From a virus, in the IMG/VR virus record IMGVR_UViG_3300027973_000044, positions 1 through 64,000 of that record: DNA of 64,000 bases; one strand, written 5' to 3'. Positions 22,837-31,515 of the stretch are shown here, one piece after another. The first letter of the stretch is position 1. Each line of letters begins with the position of its first letter. The position numbers and the translations under genes were made by a program. Below the pieces are notes generated by a model, which worked only from the letters and a program-made list of their open reading frames with translations, searched no databases and was not told the origin of the DNA.

Positions 22837-24237
22837 ATGGCTGATGTACAGTTAGACAATAAAGGCGATATTACTCTTTTAAGTATTACTGACAAAATTA
22901 AGAAGGCAGATCAGACTGCCAGAGAAATGTACACCAGGTTGGATAGGTTCATGGAGGCTTCAGCTAGAAAAGAAAAAAACGCTAAAGACGAAGCTAGTTT
23001 GGCCAAATCAAAAGAATCTAAGGATAATGAACAAACTCAGAAAGAACCTGTAGCAAAGCAAGAAATTGCTGAAACTGCTAAGAGCACGGATACTGATGAA
23101 TTGATGAATAGTGTCATGGGTGAGGTTTCTGACCAACTAAGCAAAGCCAATTTACAAGCAGATACACTGGAGCTGCAAGAAGATTTAAACACAAAAACTA
23201 TTTTAAATGCTGTCAGTGAGCAAAACAAACAAACACCACCTCCAGTAGTACCGACTGAAGTCAAGACCTCTGAGCCTACCAAACCACAACAGCCTGCAGA
23301 TCAGAAAGAATCATTCAAAGCTAGTCCTGTTGAGCCTATCAAGATCGAGGTGACAGCGGAACCAAAGCAACCCACAGAACCAGATCAAACAGAGCCACTC
23401 AAGGCTACAGAACCTGTAGAAATGTTGACAACCACTGCACCAGTAGCAAGCAAAACATTTGAAGAGGCAAAATTAGATATGCCTGTGGTTTCACAAACAC
23501 CGGTGATGGAGGTTTCTCCTGCACAGGAACTGCCTGTTGCTGCAACATCACCTGCACCTGAATTGCAAGAAAATACCAAAACCTTGAAACCAGAGATTGC
23601 AAAAACAGAACTCCCCACAGTAATAGAAAAGCCATTAGAGGTTGAAACATCCAAAGAACCTGTTGTAGCTGTTACTGAAGCAGTCAATTCACCAGAACCT
23701 GCATTGCCTGATGTATTTGAAGCACCACAAGTACTCAAAATGCCACCCACATCCAATAACATAGAAGATTTTCTCAATACACCTCAGGATGTAATACCTG
23801 AAATAAGCATGCCTGAGACAGCAGAGACACCAGTCGAGCCGTTTGTTGCAAGTAGAGAATCTACATCTACACAAGAATTTCCAAACATAGTAGCTTCTAC
23901 ACAGGCAACAGAGCGAGAAGCTTCCTTAAATTTAACTGATGAGAGTTTGGTGACGATTGGAAAAAGTCTTGATAATATGTCACAGCAAATGAAGCAAAAT
24001 CAAGAAAAAATTGCTACTTCGCTGAGCAATCTCAACAGTACTGCGGTAGAAATTTTAAAATTACTACCCACGCTACAGCAACGTAGCAGTGACCAACCAA
24101 TGAGAGGTGCCTCTAATAGTCGAGTAAACACCATTGATTCAAGTAATATGATAGGAAATTTTCGTGATTCTCTTAACCTAACAACAAAGGGATACAACAG
24201 GAATACTGTGTTCCCTGGAAATAATAGTATCACATGA
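22837..24237 (+). CDS. Disordered Pro/Glu/Thr-rich tail protein
   Basis: A 466-residue protein. Residues about 1-60 are helical and charged. About 60-350 is a long low-complexity stretch rich in Pro, Glu, Thr and Lys with loosely repeated PVEP/TEP/AETP units. The last 100 residues hold a coiled-coil-like helix (SLDNMSQQMKQNQEKIATSL). It lies between the hub-assembly gene and the gp48-like cap, where T4 encodes the tape measure gp29, but it is shorter and of different composition. It could be a spacer, a flexible tether or an unusual tape measure. The end overlaps the next gene by ATGA. No enzymatic motif. Confidence 0.6.
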   Translation: MADVQLDNKGDITLLSITDKIKKADQTAREMYTRLDRFMEASARKEKNAKDEASLAKSKESKDNEQTQKEPVAKQEIAETAKSTDTDELMNSVMGEVSDQLSKANLQADTLELQEDLNTKTILNAVSEQNKQTPPPVVPTEVKTSEPTKPQQPADQKESFKASPVEPIKIEVTAEPKQPTEPDQTEPLKATEPVEMLTTTAPVASKTFEEAKLDMPVVSQTPVMEVSPAQELPVAATSPAPELQENTKTLKPEIAKTELPTVIEKPLEVETSKEPVVAVTEAVNSPEPALPDVFEAPQVLKMPPTSNNIEDFLNTPQDVIPEISMPETAETPVEPFVASRESTSTQEFPNIVASTQATEREASLNLTDESLVTIGKSLDNMSQQMKQNQEKIATSLSNLNSTAVEILKLLPTLQQRSSDQPMRGASNSRVNTIDSSNMIGNFRDSLNLTTKGYNRNTVFPGNNSIT

Positions 24238-25685
24238 GTCTGTATGCATTTACAAATTTTGAACAACCGTTTCCGCGGTTGCAAGGTGCACCCAGACTAG
24301 TACCCGCCGGTGCTGTTGGCGGATCAGGATCCAACTTTCTTAGTCAAGATAGTCCAGGCTATAGTTTGATTGATGTTATTAACGACTTTCAATGGACAAC
24401 TTCTCCCAAATCTGGCAGACAGGAAGTACCAGCTTTGTTCTTGAAAGAGAAAAGATTAAAGACAAACGCCATGATGGCTCAAGTTGCTTATTATGGTCTT
24501 GCCTTGGGCAATGTTATTGCTGGTTCAATCGCTGGGTTTAATAATTTACCAGCCAATCTGCAGCCCTTGATAACGGGGGCCGTTGGTGGCTTGGTTGGAA
24601 ATAAATTTGGGCAAATATTTCAAGGCGGTGCCACAGGGCTTGGGTCCTTTTTATCTGGCTTGGCCGGGAGCAGACCAGAGCTAGCTGCCGCTTTCAATGT
24701 ATTTGGTGGTGCCACTGGTACCATTGGGAGAACTGGTGCAATTGCTGCAGGTACTGCGATTGGTTACGGTGTTGATAGTAGTCTGCCTTCAGCAGGCTTG
24801 AATGCACTATATCAGGCTATACCACAATTAAACAAATATATTCCACAGAGATTTAATATTGACAGCCTGGGAAGTGATATTCTTGGTCCATATGAAGGTC
24901 TTTATATAACAGAAGATACCAAATTTCTTTATAGTTTTCCTTACTTTAGTGATGAGCAGAACTCAATATCAAATTCTTTTGGAGAGTCGGATGGGGTTTT
25001 TACGGGCATCGATCCTTTGAATATAAATGCTCTTGCTCAAAGTATGAGGGGAGCAGCAGGCTATATATCAGGCATATCCAACTTCGATGCTCCAGGAATT
25101 TATATAGAAAAGCCAAAGTTCTTTAACTTCAAAGAAGAAGGAGAACGTATTAGATTTAGATTCCCATTAATCAATACAGGTTGGTCCACATTTGAAGATG
25201 TCTCTAGGCATTGGCAGCTTCTTTATTTGCTTGCATATCAGAATCGCCCCAACAGAAGAAGTCGCGATCTAATTGACCCTGCAGTAATATATGAAGTAAC
25301 TATTCCTGGTGTTCGCTTCTATCCCTTCTGTTATATTAGCGATATGAGTATAAATTTTGTTGGAGCAAGACGTAGAATGAATATTACAGCACCTGTTGGC
25401 GGCGGGTCATCAACAGTTAATACTATTGTGCCTGATGCATATTTGATAGATATTACTTTGACAACACTTGTATCGGAAACTCAAAACTTCTTATATTCCA
25501 TGCTACAGGACAGGCAGAATATTGTAACGGTCACAGATAATAATCCTGCACTAGATATCTTACAGCGAGAAATGAAAAGATCATACAATCAAGTTAACCT
25601 CACAAGTCAAACGACAACTGATCCATCGGGGGCACAAGCATTTGGTCGTGCTGCTAGTGATATAGCCACGAGGTTGGGATTATAA
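24234..25685 (+). CDS. Baseplate tube cap, gp48-like
   Basis: A 483-residue protein (T4 gp48: 364). The N-terminal half contains a long Gly/Ala-rich hydrophobic region (about 80-190), odd for a baseplate protein and perhaps membrane-active or chaperone-bound. The C-terminal half (ERIRFRFPLINTG, VTIPGVRFYPFCYISDMSI, VPDAYLIDITLTTLVSE) is like the T4 gp48/gp54 tube-cap domain, where 'P.A..i.iTL..L' is a recurring motif. It would connect the hub to the tail tube. The N-terminal extension is atypical. Confidence 0.55.
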   Translation: MSLYAFTNFEQPFPRLQGAPRLVPAGAVGGSGSNFLSQDSPGYSLIDVINDFQWTTSPKSGRQEVPALFLKEKRLKTNAMMAQVAYYGLALGNVIAGSIAGFNNLPANLQPLITGAVGGLVGNKFGQIFQGGATGLGSFLSGLAGSRPELAAAFNVFGGATGTIGRTGAIAAGTAIGYGVDSSLPSAGLNALYQAIPQLNKYIPQRFNIDSLGSDILGPYEGLYITEDTKFLYSFPYFSDEQNSISNSFGESDGVFTGIDPLNINALAQSMRGAAGYISGISNFDAPGIYIEKPKFFNFKEEGERIRFRFPLINTGWSTFEDVSRHWQLLYLLAYQNRPNRRSRDLIDPAVIYEVTIPGVRFYPFCYISDMSINFVGARRRMNITAPVGGGSSTVNTIVPDAYLIDITLTTLVSETQNFLYSMLQDRQNIVTVTDNNPALDILQREMKRSYNQVNLTSQTTTDPSGAQAFGRAASDIATRLGL

Positions 25686-25686
25686 T

Positions 25687-26079
25687 ATGATTGGTTTAAG
25701 TGCACTTGGATCGTTTAGACGAGACCTTAGAGTTCTTGGAGAAAACCCTGAAGTTAGCTATGAAAATATCTTCAGAATGTATAGTACTGAAAATACAGAT
25801 CAAGGAAATTTTCTATACTATAATTTACTCAATAGCGTGTATCTTCCTGATACATTGAGTCCAACAACATACTATACAATAACTCTCAATCGTCGATTGC
25901 CCTGGACAGCCATAAGCTACAATGAATATAGAACCATTGAGCTGTGGTGGTTGATAGCTTTGACTAATAAAGTGTTTAACCCTGTTCTGTATCCAGCGCC
26001 CGGTACAAAGCTTAATATAATTAAGCCCGAGCTAGTAAAAACAGTAATCAATGATATTACTACACAACTTAAGGGGTAG
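25687..26079 (+). CDS. gp53: Baseplate wedge protein, gp53-like
   Basis: A 130-residue protein. RLPWTAISYNEYRTIELWWLIALTNKVFNPV is the hallmark of the gp53 baseplate-wedge family ('W..iay..Yg...lWWvIal.N.i.nP'), followed by a P-x-G-T-x-L turn (APGTKLNIIKP). In T4, gp53 joins wedges to the hub. It starts 1 nt after the previous stop and ends 2 nt before the hub gene, in a tight operon. Confidence 0.75.
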   Translation: MIGLSALGSFRRDLRVLGENPEVSYENIFRMYSTENTDQGNFLYYNLLNSVYLPDTLSPTTYYTITLNRRLPWTAISYNEYRTIELWWLIALTNKVFNPVLYPAPGTKLNIIKPELVKTVINDITTQLKG

Positions 26080-26081
26080 TC

Positions 26082-27659
26082 ATGAGTAATGCGGTAATCG
26101 ATAATTTATCTTTTGAAACAGGGTCAGAGCAGGTATACATTGGTGATACATACTATACATTTAACATGCAGCTAGTCAATAGTGATGGCAATAATGTTGG
26201 AATCAAATTTGGTAGTATTGTAGATTTTGGTATAACTGATAGTATTACTAATTTTTTTGCAGAAGGTTATCTTATATTTCGAAATGATCTGGATGCTCTA
26301 GAGAGTGTTCAGAGCGTCTCGACTGATGTTCGTGGAATGCCAGAAAATGCTTTTTCTCCATATGTTTTTCGTGGTGATGGTAGAGATTTGTTGGTGGTTA
26401 ATATAAAACCAGCTATATCTGTGGATGACGGTGACCCTGTCAATACTATGGGTCAAAATACAAACAATAATTTTGCATTGAATTATATTTTCTCTATACA
26501 CAACACTGAGGATATTATTTCTGAAAATAAAGATATGAAGCTCAAAAAGCTATACATACACGAGCAAAGTTTTCAAGTTTTAAATGAAAAAAATGCTTAT
26601 TTTACAACAGGCAAGGTAAGAAGTGGTGGCAATTCTCCTGTAGGCACAAGTAATGGTGAAAGAAGTGTTGAAACAGGTGAAGCAATACGCACTTTACTAT
26701 CTGAGGTACTTTCTAGAGACACAGATACGCAGCAAACTTTTGCAGCTGACTGGGATGTGGGTAGTAGCAAGATCTTCTATAGTAGCCCTGCAAACAACAA
26801 AGCAATCGATGATCTCTATTACCTATTAGATTATCATGTGAGTAGTAAAGAAAACGACTACTCTCCAGCTTTATTAAGAAAAGAAAAAAATAACACATGG
26901 TATTTGATACCCTTGACCAAGCTCTTTAAGACCGCTTACTATAAAGGCAATGAAAGCATGGGAAATCTAGGTGGAAGCAATCTTACAGAAAATTTTATAA
27001 TTGCAAAGCCTAATAGTGGTGATAGTCCACCGCTCACTGGTCCTGAAAGAAATCCCCAAGCTTCTCTATTTGCTAATAATTTTCCTGATTATTCCTATGC
27101 AGAGAATTTTGAAAATGCAGGCATGATGTCTGATGCTAGCACCTTCGGAGTAACAACTCACATGGTTCACAATTATGATCCCAGTACCAAGACTTTTTCT
27201 ATAGATATAACGGATAATAATATTAATGATTCTATGAAGCTATACAAAAGAAATTTTGTTCAAACACAAAAAGGGATTGCTGGAAACTCTCCAGGTCAAA
27301 ATTTTCCTCTGAATCAAATAAAATCTCAAAATAAAAATATTAATCATGTGTTTAATCCTAATCCTGATCAAAATATTAGATTAAATTCTGGACGAAACAA
27401 GATACTACTCAACACAGTTTTTAATAATAACACAATAGCATTTAGAACCAGAGGTAATACTGTGAGACAACCTGGTAAGTTTATTACTCTTGAGCGGAAA
27501 GATTTTGCAAATAACTCTACGTATGATAATAAAATATACGGCACGTATCTTGTAGTTAGGGTTGATCATGTGTTTAAGAATGATCAATATTATAACTATA
27601 TGGTGTGTACGAAGAGCTATTCTGCCGAACCCACAAGCAGCTCTAGCGACGTGATATGA
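26082..27659 (+). CDS. Baseplate hub protein, gp27/gpD-like
   Basis: A 525-residue protein. IVDFGITDSITNFFAEGYLIF near the start and IYGTYLVVRVDHVFKNDQYYNY near the end match the barrel domains of gp27/gpD-type hub proteins ('G.Y.V..VeH.f....Y...'). The hub trimer adapts the six-fold baseplate to the three-fold spike. It is longer than T4 gp27 (391), with a central insert of about 100 residues rich in Asn and Ser. A gp5-type lysozyme spike is not seen nearby. The next gene overlaps by ATGA. Confidence 0.65.
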   Translation: MSNAVIDNLSFETGSEQVYIGDTYYTFNMQLVNSDGNNVGIKFGSIVDFGITDSITNFFAEGYLIFRNDLDALESVQSVSTDVRGMPENAFSPYVFRGDGRDLLVVNIKPAISVDDGDPVNTMGQNTNNNFALNYIFSIHNTEDIISENKDMKLKKLYIHEQSFQVLNEKNAYFTTGKVRSGGNSPVGTSNGERSVETGEAIRTLLSEVLSRDTDTQQTFAADWDVGSSKIFYSSPANNKAIDDLYYLLDYHVSSKENDYSPALLRKEKNNTWYLIPLTKLFKTAYYKGNESMGNLGGSNLTENFIIAKPNSGDSPPLTGPERNPQASLFANNFPDYSYAENFENAGMMSDASTFGVTTHMVHNYDPSTKTFSIDITDNNINDSMKLYKRNFVQTQKGIAGNSPGQNFPLNQIKSQNKNINHVFNPNPDQNIRLNSGRNKILLNTVFNNNTIAFRTRGNTVRQPGKFITLERKDFANNSTYDNKIYGTYLVVRVDHVFKNDQYYNYMVCTKSYSAEPTSSSSDVI

Positions 27660-28504
27660 ACAACAAGACAACCACAGACCCACAACTCACACAAATTAAT
27701 CTTTTTTATAAGAAAGATTTCTATCAAAAAGCTTCTAATTTTTTAAGTACCATACAGGATTACTCATCAGAACTAGAAACAGCTATTAATTTCAACAAGT
27801 CAAAAGTACAGAACGATCCAATCACAGCACAAGCGGATTTCTTTGCAAATCTGGATAATCAAATGAAGAGCATGCAGCCACAGTTTGCTAGCTACTGGAT
27901 TAATGCCTTTAATACAAGCTTAGATCAAGTCAGAAACGAGGTACGTACGAAAATTGGTGACGGAACTTTCTTTAAGCCGTTTAGTGATAGCATTGGAAGT
28001 ATTGCACGTGCAGAAAATTATTTTGATGATTCCACGCAATTGATTAGCGATATTCAGGGAAGTCAAATGATGACGCCATTGCGATATGGCTCTTCTTTGA
28101 CGAACAAAATACACCCTGCAACCCTTTTGTTACACGGAGAAATGAGTAAAAAGACTAATTTAGTTTTCAGAAAAAATCTTCAAAATATTCAATCCAAGGT
28201 ATCGTCGAGCACAAAAGCCCATGGCGATAACCTTGTTCCAGATACTGAACATTTCAAGAGAATGCAAGGAATCGTGAGTACATTGAACCAGAAAATTCAA
28301 AGTGAATATAAGGAACTCTACAGTGTAATAGATTTTTATTGTAAATATAATCCACGTGCTGCAACAAACAACTTACAATATGTACCGAATTATAATATTA
28401 CAGTAAGTGTTGAGGGTAACCCAATTAATCAAGATATTCTCTTTAATCAATTGCAAGACATCCAGAGTACACTTACGACGAAGAAAGTGTTGGGTGTAGG
28501 GTAA
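27656..28504 (+). CDS. Unknown baseplate-associated protein
   Basis: A 282-residue helical protein (for example FYQKASNFLSTIQDYSSELE and FKRMQGIVSTLNQKIQSEYK) coupled to the hub gene by an ATGA overlap. No family recognised. Its operon position next to gp53 and the hub makes it a baseplate or spike-associated protein. The 3' end overlaps the convergent minus-strand gene by 32 bp. Confidence 0.6.
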   Translation: MNNKTTTDPQLTQINLFYKKDFYQKASNFLSTIQDYSSELETAINFNKSKVQNDPITAQADFFANLDNQMKSMQPQFASYWINAFNTSLDQVRNEVRTKIGDGTFFKPFSDSIGSIARAENYFDDSTQLISDIQGSQMMTPLRYGSSLTNKIHPATLLLHGEMSKKTNLVFRKNLQNIQSKVSSSTKAHGDNLVPDTEHFKRMQGIVSTLNQKIQSEYKELYSVIDFYCKYNPRAATNNLQYVPNYNITVSVEGNPINQDILFNQLQDIQSTLTTKKVLGVG

Positions 28505-28967
28505 CCGTCACTGCTTCGGCCTCAGCTTCAATTACCTTAGCATCTTCTAATATCTTTTTGAACACTTCATCCCTGGTTAAGAGCAATTTCTCATCTTTCT
28601 TGCTATCTTCTTTGAGCATTTTACGCGATTCAATATCCATCACTTTTAAATCCTTGGCACTATCCCGCTTCATTTGTGTTATGTGAATATCTTTGATTAT
28701 GGATAGAGCGCTAGAAACAGCCTTAAGCGCTTCCGATAGAGCTTCAACTTCTCGGCTCTCAGGATTACTCATGACGTATTCTTTCACACCTTCAACAATA
28801 TCTAACCCCTGTGTAACAAGTTTACCCGTACTGTTGAGTACGAAGTTTTCAAGATTTTCTCTTGGCAGATTGAAATCTGCCTTTTCAGCGACTTCTTTGC
28901 TTGTATTAGAACTTATCTTAAGTTGTTCAATCAGATCGTTTACGCTAAATTCTTTGTCATCAGCCAT
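28473..28967 (-). CDS. Putative terminase small subunit, gp16-like
   Basis: A 164-residue helical protein, the same length as T4 gp16. The central stretch PESREVEALSEALKAVSSAL followed by SIIKDIH parallels '[29 protein letters not shown]' in gp16, the helix that oligomerises. LPRENLENFVLNSTGKL precedes it. The small subunit recognises phage DNA and stimulates the gp17 ATPase. ATG 28967 is chosen because the late box ends 4 nt before it; the longer frame from 28991 would run through the promoter. It is separated from gp17 by 11 kb and encoded on the other strand, which is unusual. Confidence 0.55.
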   Translation of the reverse strand: MADDKEFSVNDLIEQLKISSNTSKEVAEKADFNLPRENLENFVLNSTGKLVTQGLDIVEGVKEYVMSNPESREVEALSEALKAVSSALSIIKDIHITQMKRDSAKDLKVMDIESRKMLKEDSKKDEKLLLTRDEVFKKILEDAKVIEAEAEAVTVTLHPTLSSS

Positions 28968-28971
28968 ACTA

Positions 28972-28979
28972 TATTTATC
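28972..28979 (-). promoter_or_regulatory. Late promoter box (variant)
   Basis: GATAAATA on the minus strand, 4 nt before ATG 28967, back to back with the early-type promoter of dut. Confidence 0.55.
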
Positions 28980-28981
28980 AC

Positions 28982-29009
28982 TTGAAATCAAAGTACCATA
29001 AGATATAAT
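28982..29009 (+). promoter_or_regulatory. Sigma70-type promoter for dut
   Basis: TTGAAA (28982-28987), 16-bp spacer, TATAAT (29004-29009), 6 nt to ATG 29016. Predicts a leaderless mRNA. Confidence 0.65.
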
Positions 29010-29015
29010 CTTATT

Positions 29016-29459
29016 ATGAGCTTACCTAACTACGTACCTTCAATAAGATTTGAGAAATTTCACCCAGATGCACAGCTACCCAAAAAGAACTTTGACACAG
29101 ATTCAGGTTGGGATTTATTTGCTGTAGAGAGCATATCGATTCCACCTAGGAGCAGATTGGTCGTCCCAGCGGGCTTGAAGCTTGCTTACCTGGAGCCAGG
29201 ATACTGGTTGAGTGTTGAATCTAGATCAGGATTAAGCTTCAAGAGCGGGGTGCTTGCCCACCCAGGTGTTATCGATCAAAATTATCGAGGAGATTTAGGT
29301 GTATTGCTCTATAATCATAATGAACAGCCCTATCAAGTTAATAAGGGAGATAGAATTGCACAATTAGTTGTACACTATAATATTCACATGCAGGTTGATT
29401 GGGGCACGGTGCAAGCAACGGATCGTGGAGCGAGTGGGTTTGGCAGTAGCGGTAAATAA
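29016..29459 (+). CDS. dut: dUTPase
   Basis: A 147-residue trimeric dUTP pyrophosphatase with all five motifs: DSGWDL (I), SRSGL (II), GVIDQNYRGD with the catalytic Asp (III), KGDRIAQLV (IV) and RGASGFGSSG (V). It removes dUTP and supplies dUMP for thymidylate synthesis. It is the first gene of a leaderless operon with the clamp loader gp44, whose ATG follows one base after the dut stop. Confidence 0.95.
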   Translation: MSLPNYVPSIRFEKFHPDAQLPKKNFDTDSGWDLFAVESISIPPRSRLVVPAGLKLAYLEPGYWLSVESRSGLSFKSGVLAHPGVIDQNYRGDLGVLLYNHNEQPYQVNKGDRIAQLVVHYNIHMQVDWGTVQATDRGASGFGSSGK

Positions 29460-29460
29460 G

Positions 29461-30393
29461 ATGGACGTAGACAAGATCTGGACAGAGAAATACCGGCCAC
29501 AAACCCTGGATGATATTGTACTCTCAGGTGGGACCAGAGAAATACTTGAATCATTTGTAAAGAATGATGAGATCCCTAATTTATTATTCTGTGGACATGC
29601 AGGTATAGGTAAAACGACCACTTCCAAGGTACTGATCAATTTACTGGACGCAGAAAATATATATCAGAATTGTTCTGAAGTAGGTATTGATGCAGTCCGA
29701 AATGATATTACTGGATTCAGCAGAACAAAGAGTTTCAATGGAAAGAAGAAGATTGTTTTGTTAGATGAGGTTGATGGAATGGCATCGATAGATGCTCAGA
29801 GATCTCTTAGAAACGTTCTGGAAGAATATGCAGGTCATTGTAGGTTTATTTTAACCTGCAATTATAAACACCGTGTTATTGTACCTCTGCAAAGCAGATG
29901 CCAGTCGATTGATTTAGATCCCAAGATTGCTGATGTTGTTAAGAGGTGTTATAATATATTAAAAATCGAGAAAATTAATATTGAAGAAGAGAATAAGACC
30001 AAATTAATCAATTTAATTAGAAAATATTTTCCTGATATACGCAAGTGTATTAATGAAATGCAGAAGTTTAGCTCAACAGGGTCTTTGTTGATTCCAGATT
30101 TAAATATTCAAGATCAATTCTCCGAAAAGATCATTCAACTCGTTTTAACCAAGAAAGTATTGCAAGCTCGCAAATTTATCATCGAGAATGAAACTTCGTT
30201 TAATGGTGATTACCCTGTGCTCATGAAGTTTGTCTTTGATAATATTTGCAATGGCAATTACGCATTAACAGAAAATCAGAAAAGACTCTGGCTTGTTACT
30301 ATTGGTGAATACATGTATAGATCTGCTCTTGTTTTGGATCAAGAGATTAATTTTTATTGCTTACTATTAGCGTTGTCTGAGATTAGCGCTTAG
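29461..30393 (+). CDS. gp44: Clamp loader ATPase, gp44-like
   Basis: A 310-residue AAA+ protein (T4 gp44: 319). It starts with WTEKYRPQTLDDIV, then Walker A GHAGIGKTT (45-53), Walker B DEVD (102-105), sensor 1 LTCNYKHRVI and the SRC motif (145-147) with the trans-acting Arg. It opens and loads the gp45 clamp (7429). ATG 29461 follows the dut stop; an in-frame upstream start at 29368 would lie inside dut. The partner subunit gp62 is not recognisable in the window. Its 3' end overlaps the convergent gene by 11 bp. Confidence 0.93.
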   Translation: MDVDKIWTEKYRPQTLDDIVLSGGTREILESFVKNDEIPNLLFCGHAGIGKTTTSKVLINLLDAENIYQNCSEVGIDAVRNDITGFSRTKSFNGKKKIVLLDEVDGMASIDAQRSLRNVLEEYAGHCRFILTCNYKHRVIVPLQSRCQSIDLDPKIADVVKRCYNILKIEKINIEEENKTKLINLIRKYFPDIRKCINEMQKFSSTGSLLIPDLNIQDQFSEKIIQLVLTKKVLQARKFIIENETSFNGDYPVLMKFVFDNICNGNYALTENQKRLWLVTIGEYMYRSALVLDQEINFYCLLLALSEISA

Positions 30394-30985
30394 GTAGATA
30401 ACGGGCTGTGCCCTTGGAAACGGCAGGATCCTTGACACCTTCTGCAGGAGAGCTAGGAATCTTAACATTTACATTATTAAGCTTGCGATCACCCTCAGAG
30501 TCCTTCTTATCACCCAGATCGCTTGTGCCTGTCTGTCGGTGCGGGGAAGTCATAATCTCGTCTTCATCCTTAATATCCACAGGCTTTGGTTCAATGTTTA
30601 TGTCACCTTTTCTTTTTAAACTATCTGGTACTGGGGCAAGATTTGGATAGGTATCAATATATGTCAAGAGATGTGCAGGTATTGTTAAAAATTCCTTATA
30701 TATGCCTGGTGCAATCTCTAGAGTAACGTCAACCAAGAAAGATTCAGCTTCGTTCTGCACGTCACCTGAATGAATAGTGGGGCGAACAGCTTTGATAGCA
30801 CTTACACGCATGTTTAAACCGCTATCATTAAAATATTTGGCTCTTTCAACGTAGTTTTGACCTTGTTTACTGAAGAATTCGTCTTTAAATGCACCCTCGA
30901 TAAACTTAACAAGATCCCCTGTTAGAAAGCCACCACGTGTAAACCGTTGAATAGAGGACTCATATAATTTGACGAACTTGTTCAT
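30383..30985 (-). CDS. Unknown late protein with capsid-targeting-like N-terminus
   Basis: A 200-residue protein starting MNKFVKLYESSIQRFTRGGF. LYES fits the gp21 cleavage consensus, and the N-terminus resembles those of the genes at 2146, 11292 and 14599. A folded middle (about 50-115, with FLVDVTLEIAPGIYKEFLTI) is followed by a charged, Pro-rich, probably disordered tail. It is a lone minus-strand gene with an exact late box 6 nt upstream. Virion protein inferred; function unknown. Confidence 0.5.
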   Translation of the reverse strand: MNKFVKLYESSIQRFTRGGFLTGDLVKFIEGAFKDEFFSKQGQNYVERAKYFNDSGLNMRVSAIKAVRPTIHSGDVQNEAESFLVDVTLEIAPGIYKEFLTIPAHLLTYIDTYPNLAPVPDSLKRKGDINIEPKPVDIKDEDEIMTSPHRQTGTSDLGDKKDSEGDRKLNNVNVKIPSSPAEGVKDPAVSKGTARYLPKR

Positions 30986-30991
30986 ATTACA

Positions 30992-30999
30992 TATTTATA
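30992..30999 (-). promoter_or_regulatory. T4-type late promoter box
   Basis: Exact TATAAATA on the minus strand, 6 nt before ATG 30985. Confidence 0.7.
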
Positions 31000-31032
31000 G
31001 TTTCATAACCACTTTTAGAACAAATATCCATG

Positions 31033-31040
31033 TATAAATA
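31033..31040 (+). promoter_or_regulatory. T4-type late promoter box for the gp25 operon
   Basis: Exact TATAAATA, 5 nt before ATG 31046. Confidence 0.7.
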
Positions 31041-31045
31041 ATTTT

Positions 31046-31513
31046 ATGGCAGCGATCGTTGTTAATGCTTTTAGCTTACCTGTTTCAGGGGCAATATATA
31101 CGGATCTACTTTTGGATCTAAAGCTTAATTACACTCAAAACAAGCAACTAGGGAAAAGACGCGAGATCAAGGATTTACAGCGATCTGAGGATATTGGGGC
31201 TATTCAAAATAGCTTGTTCAATCTTTTTACAACTATGCCAGGTCAGAAAATACTTAACCCTATTTTTGGGTTGAACCTTGCACAATATCTATTTGTTCCG
31301 ATATCTGTGACTCAAGCTAGAATCATTGGTGAATCGATTTTTACAGGTATTAAGAAATTTGAACCTCGAGTACTTTTACGAAATATAAACGTTGAAACTG
31401 ATTATGATAATAATCAATATAATATCTTCATGATAATTGATGTTCCTACGTTAAATATCCAAGGAGTAGGACTAAAAGGAGTATTAAACGATTCAGGATA
31501 TTATTTTAATTAA
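31046..31513 (+). CDS. gp25: Baseplate wedge protein, gp25-like
   Basis: A 155-residue protein of the gp25 family (T4: 132), found in all contractile baseplates and linking sheath to wedge. The signature EDIGAIQNSLFNLFTTMPGQ followed by LNPIFGLNLAQYLF is clear ('d...i..sl.nLf.T.pGer...P.fG..l...lf'). It heads the operon gp25 - gp6 - large baseplate proteins. Confidence 0.88.
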   Translation: MAAIVVNAFSLPVSGAIYTDLLLDLKLNYTQNKQLGKRREIKDLQRSEDIGAIQNSLFNLFTTMPGQKILNPIFGLNLAQYLFVPISVTQARIIGESIFTGIKKFEPRVLLRNINVETDYDNNQYNIFMIIDVPTLNIQGVGLKGVLNDSGYYFN

Positions 31514-31515
31514 TT

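Noticed and set aside
23385-23777. Ser/Thr/Gly-rich antisense frame opposite the Pro/Glu/Thr-rich protein.
   Set aside because: The low-complexity sense strand produces an open antisense frame by composition alone.
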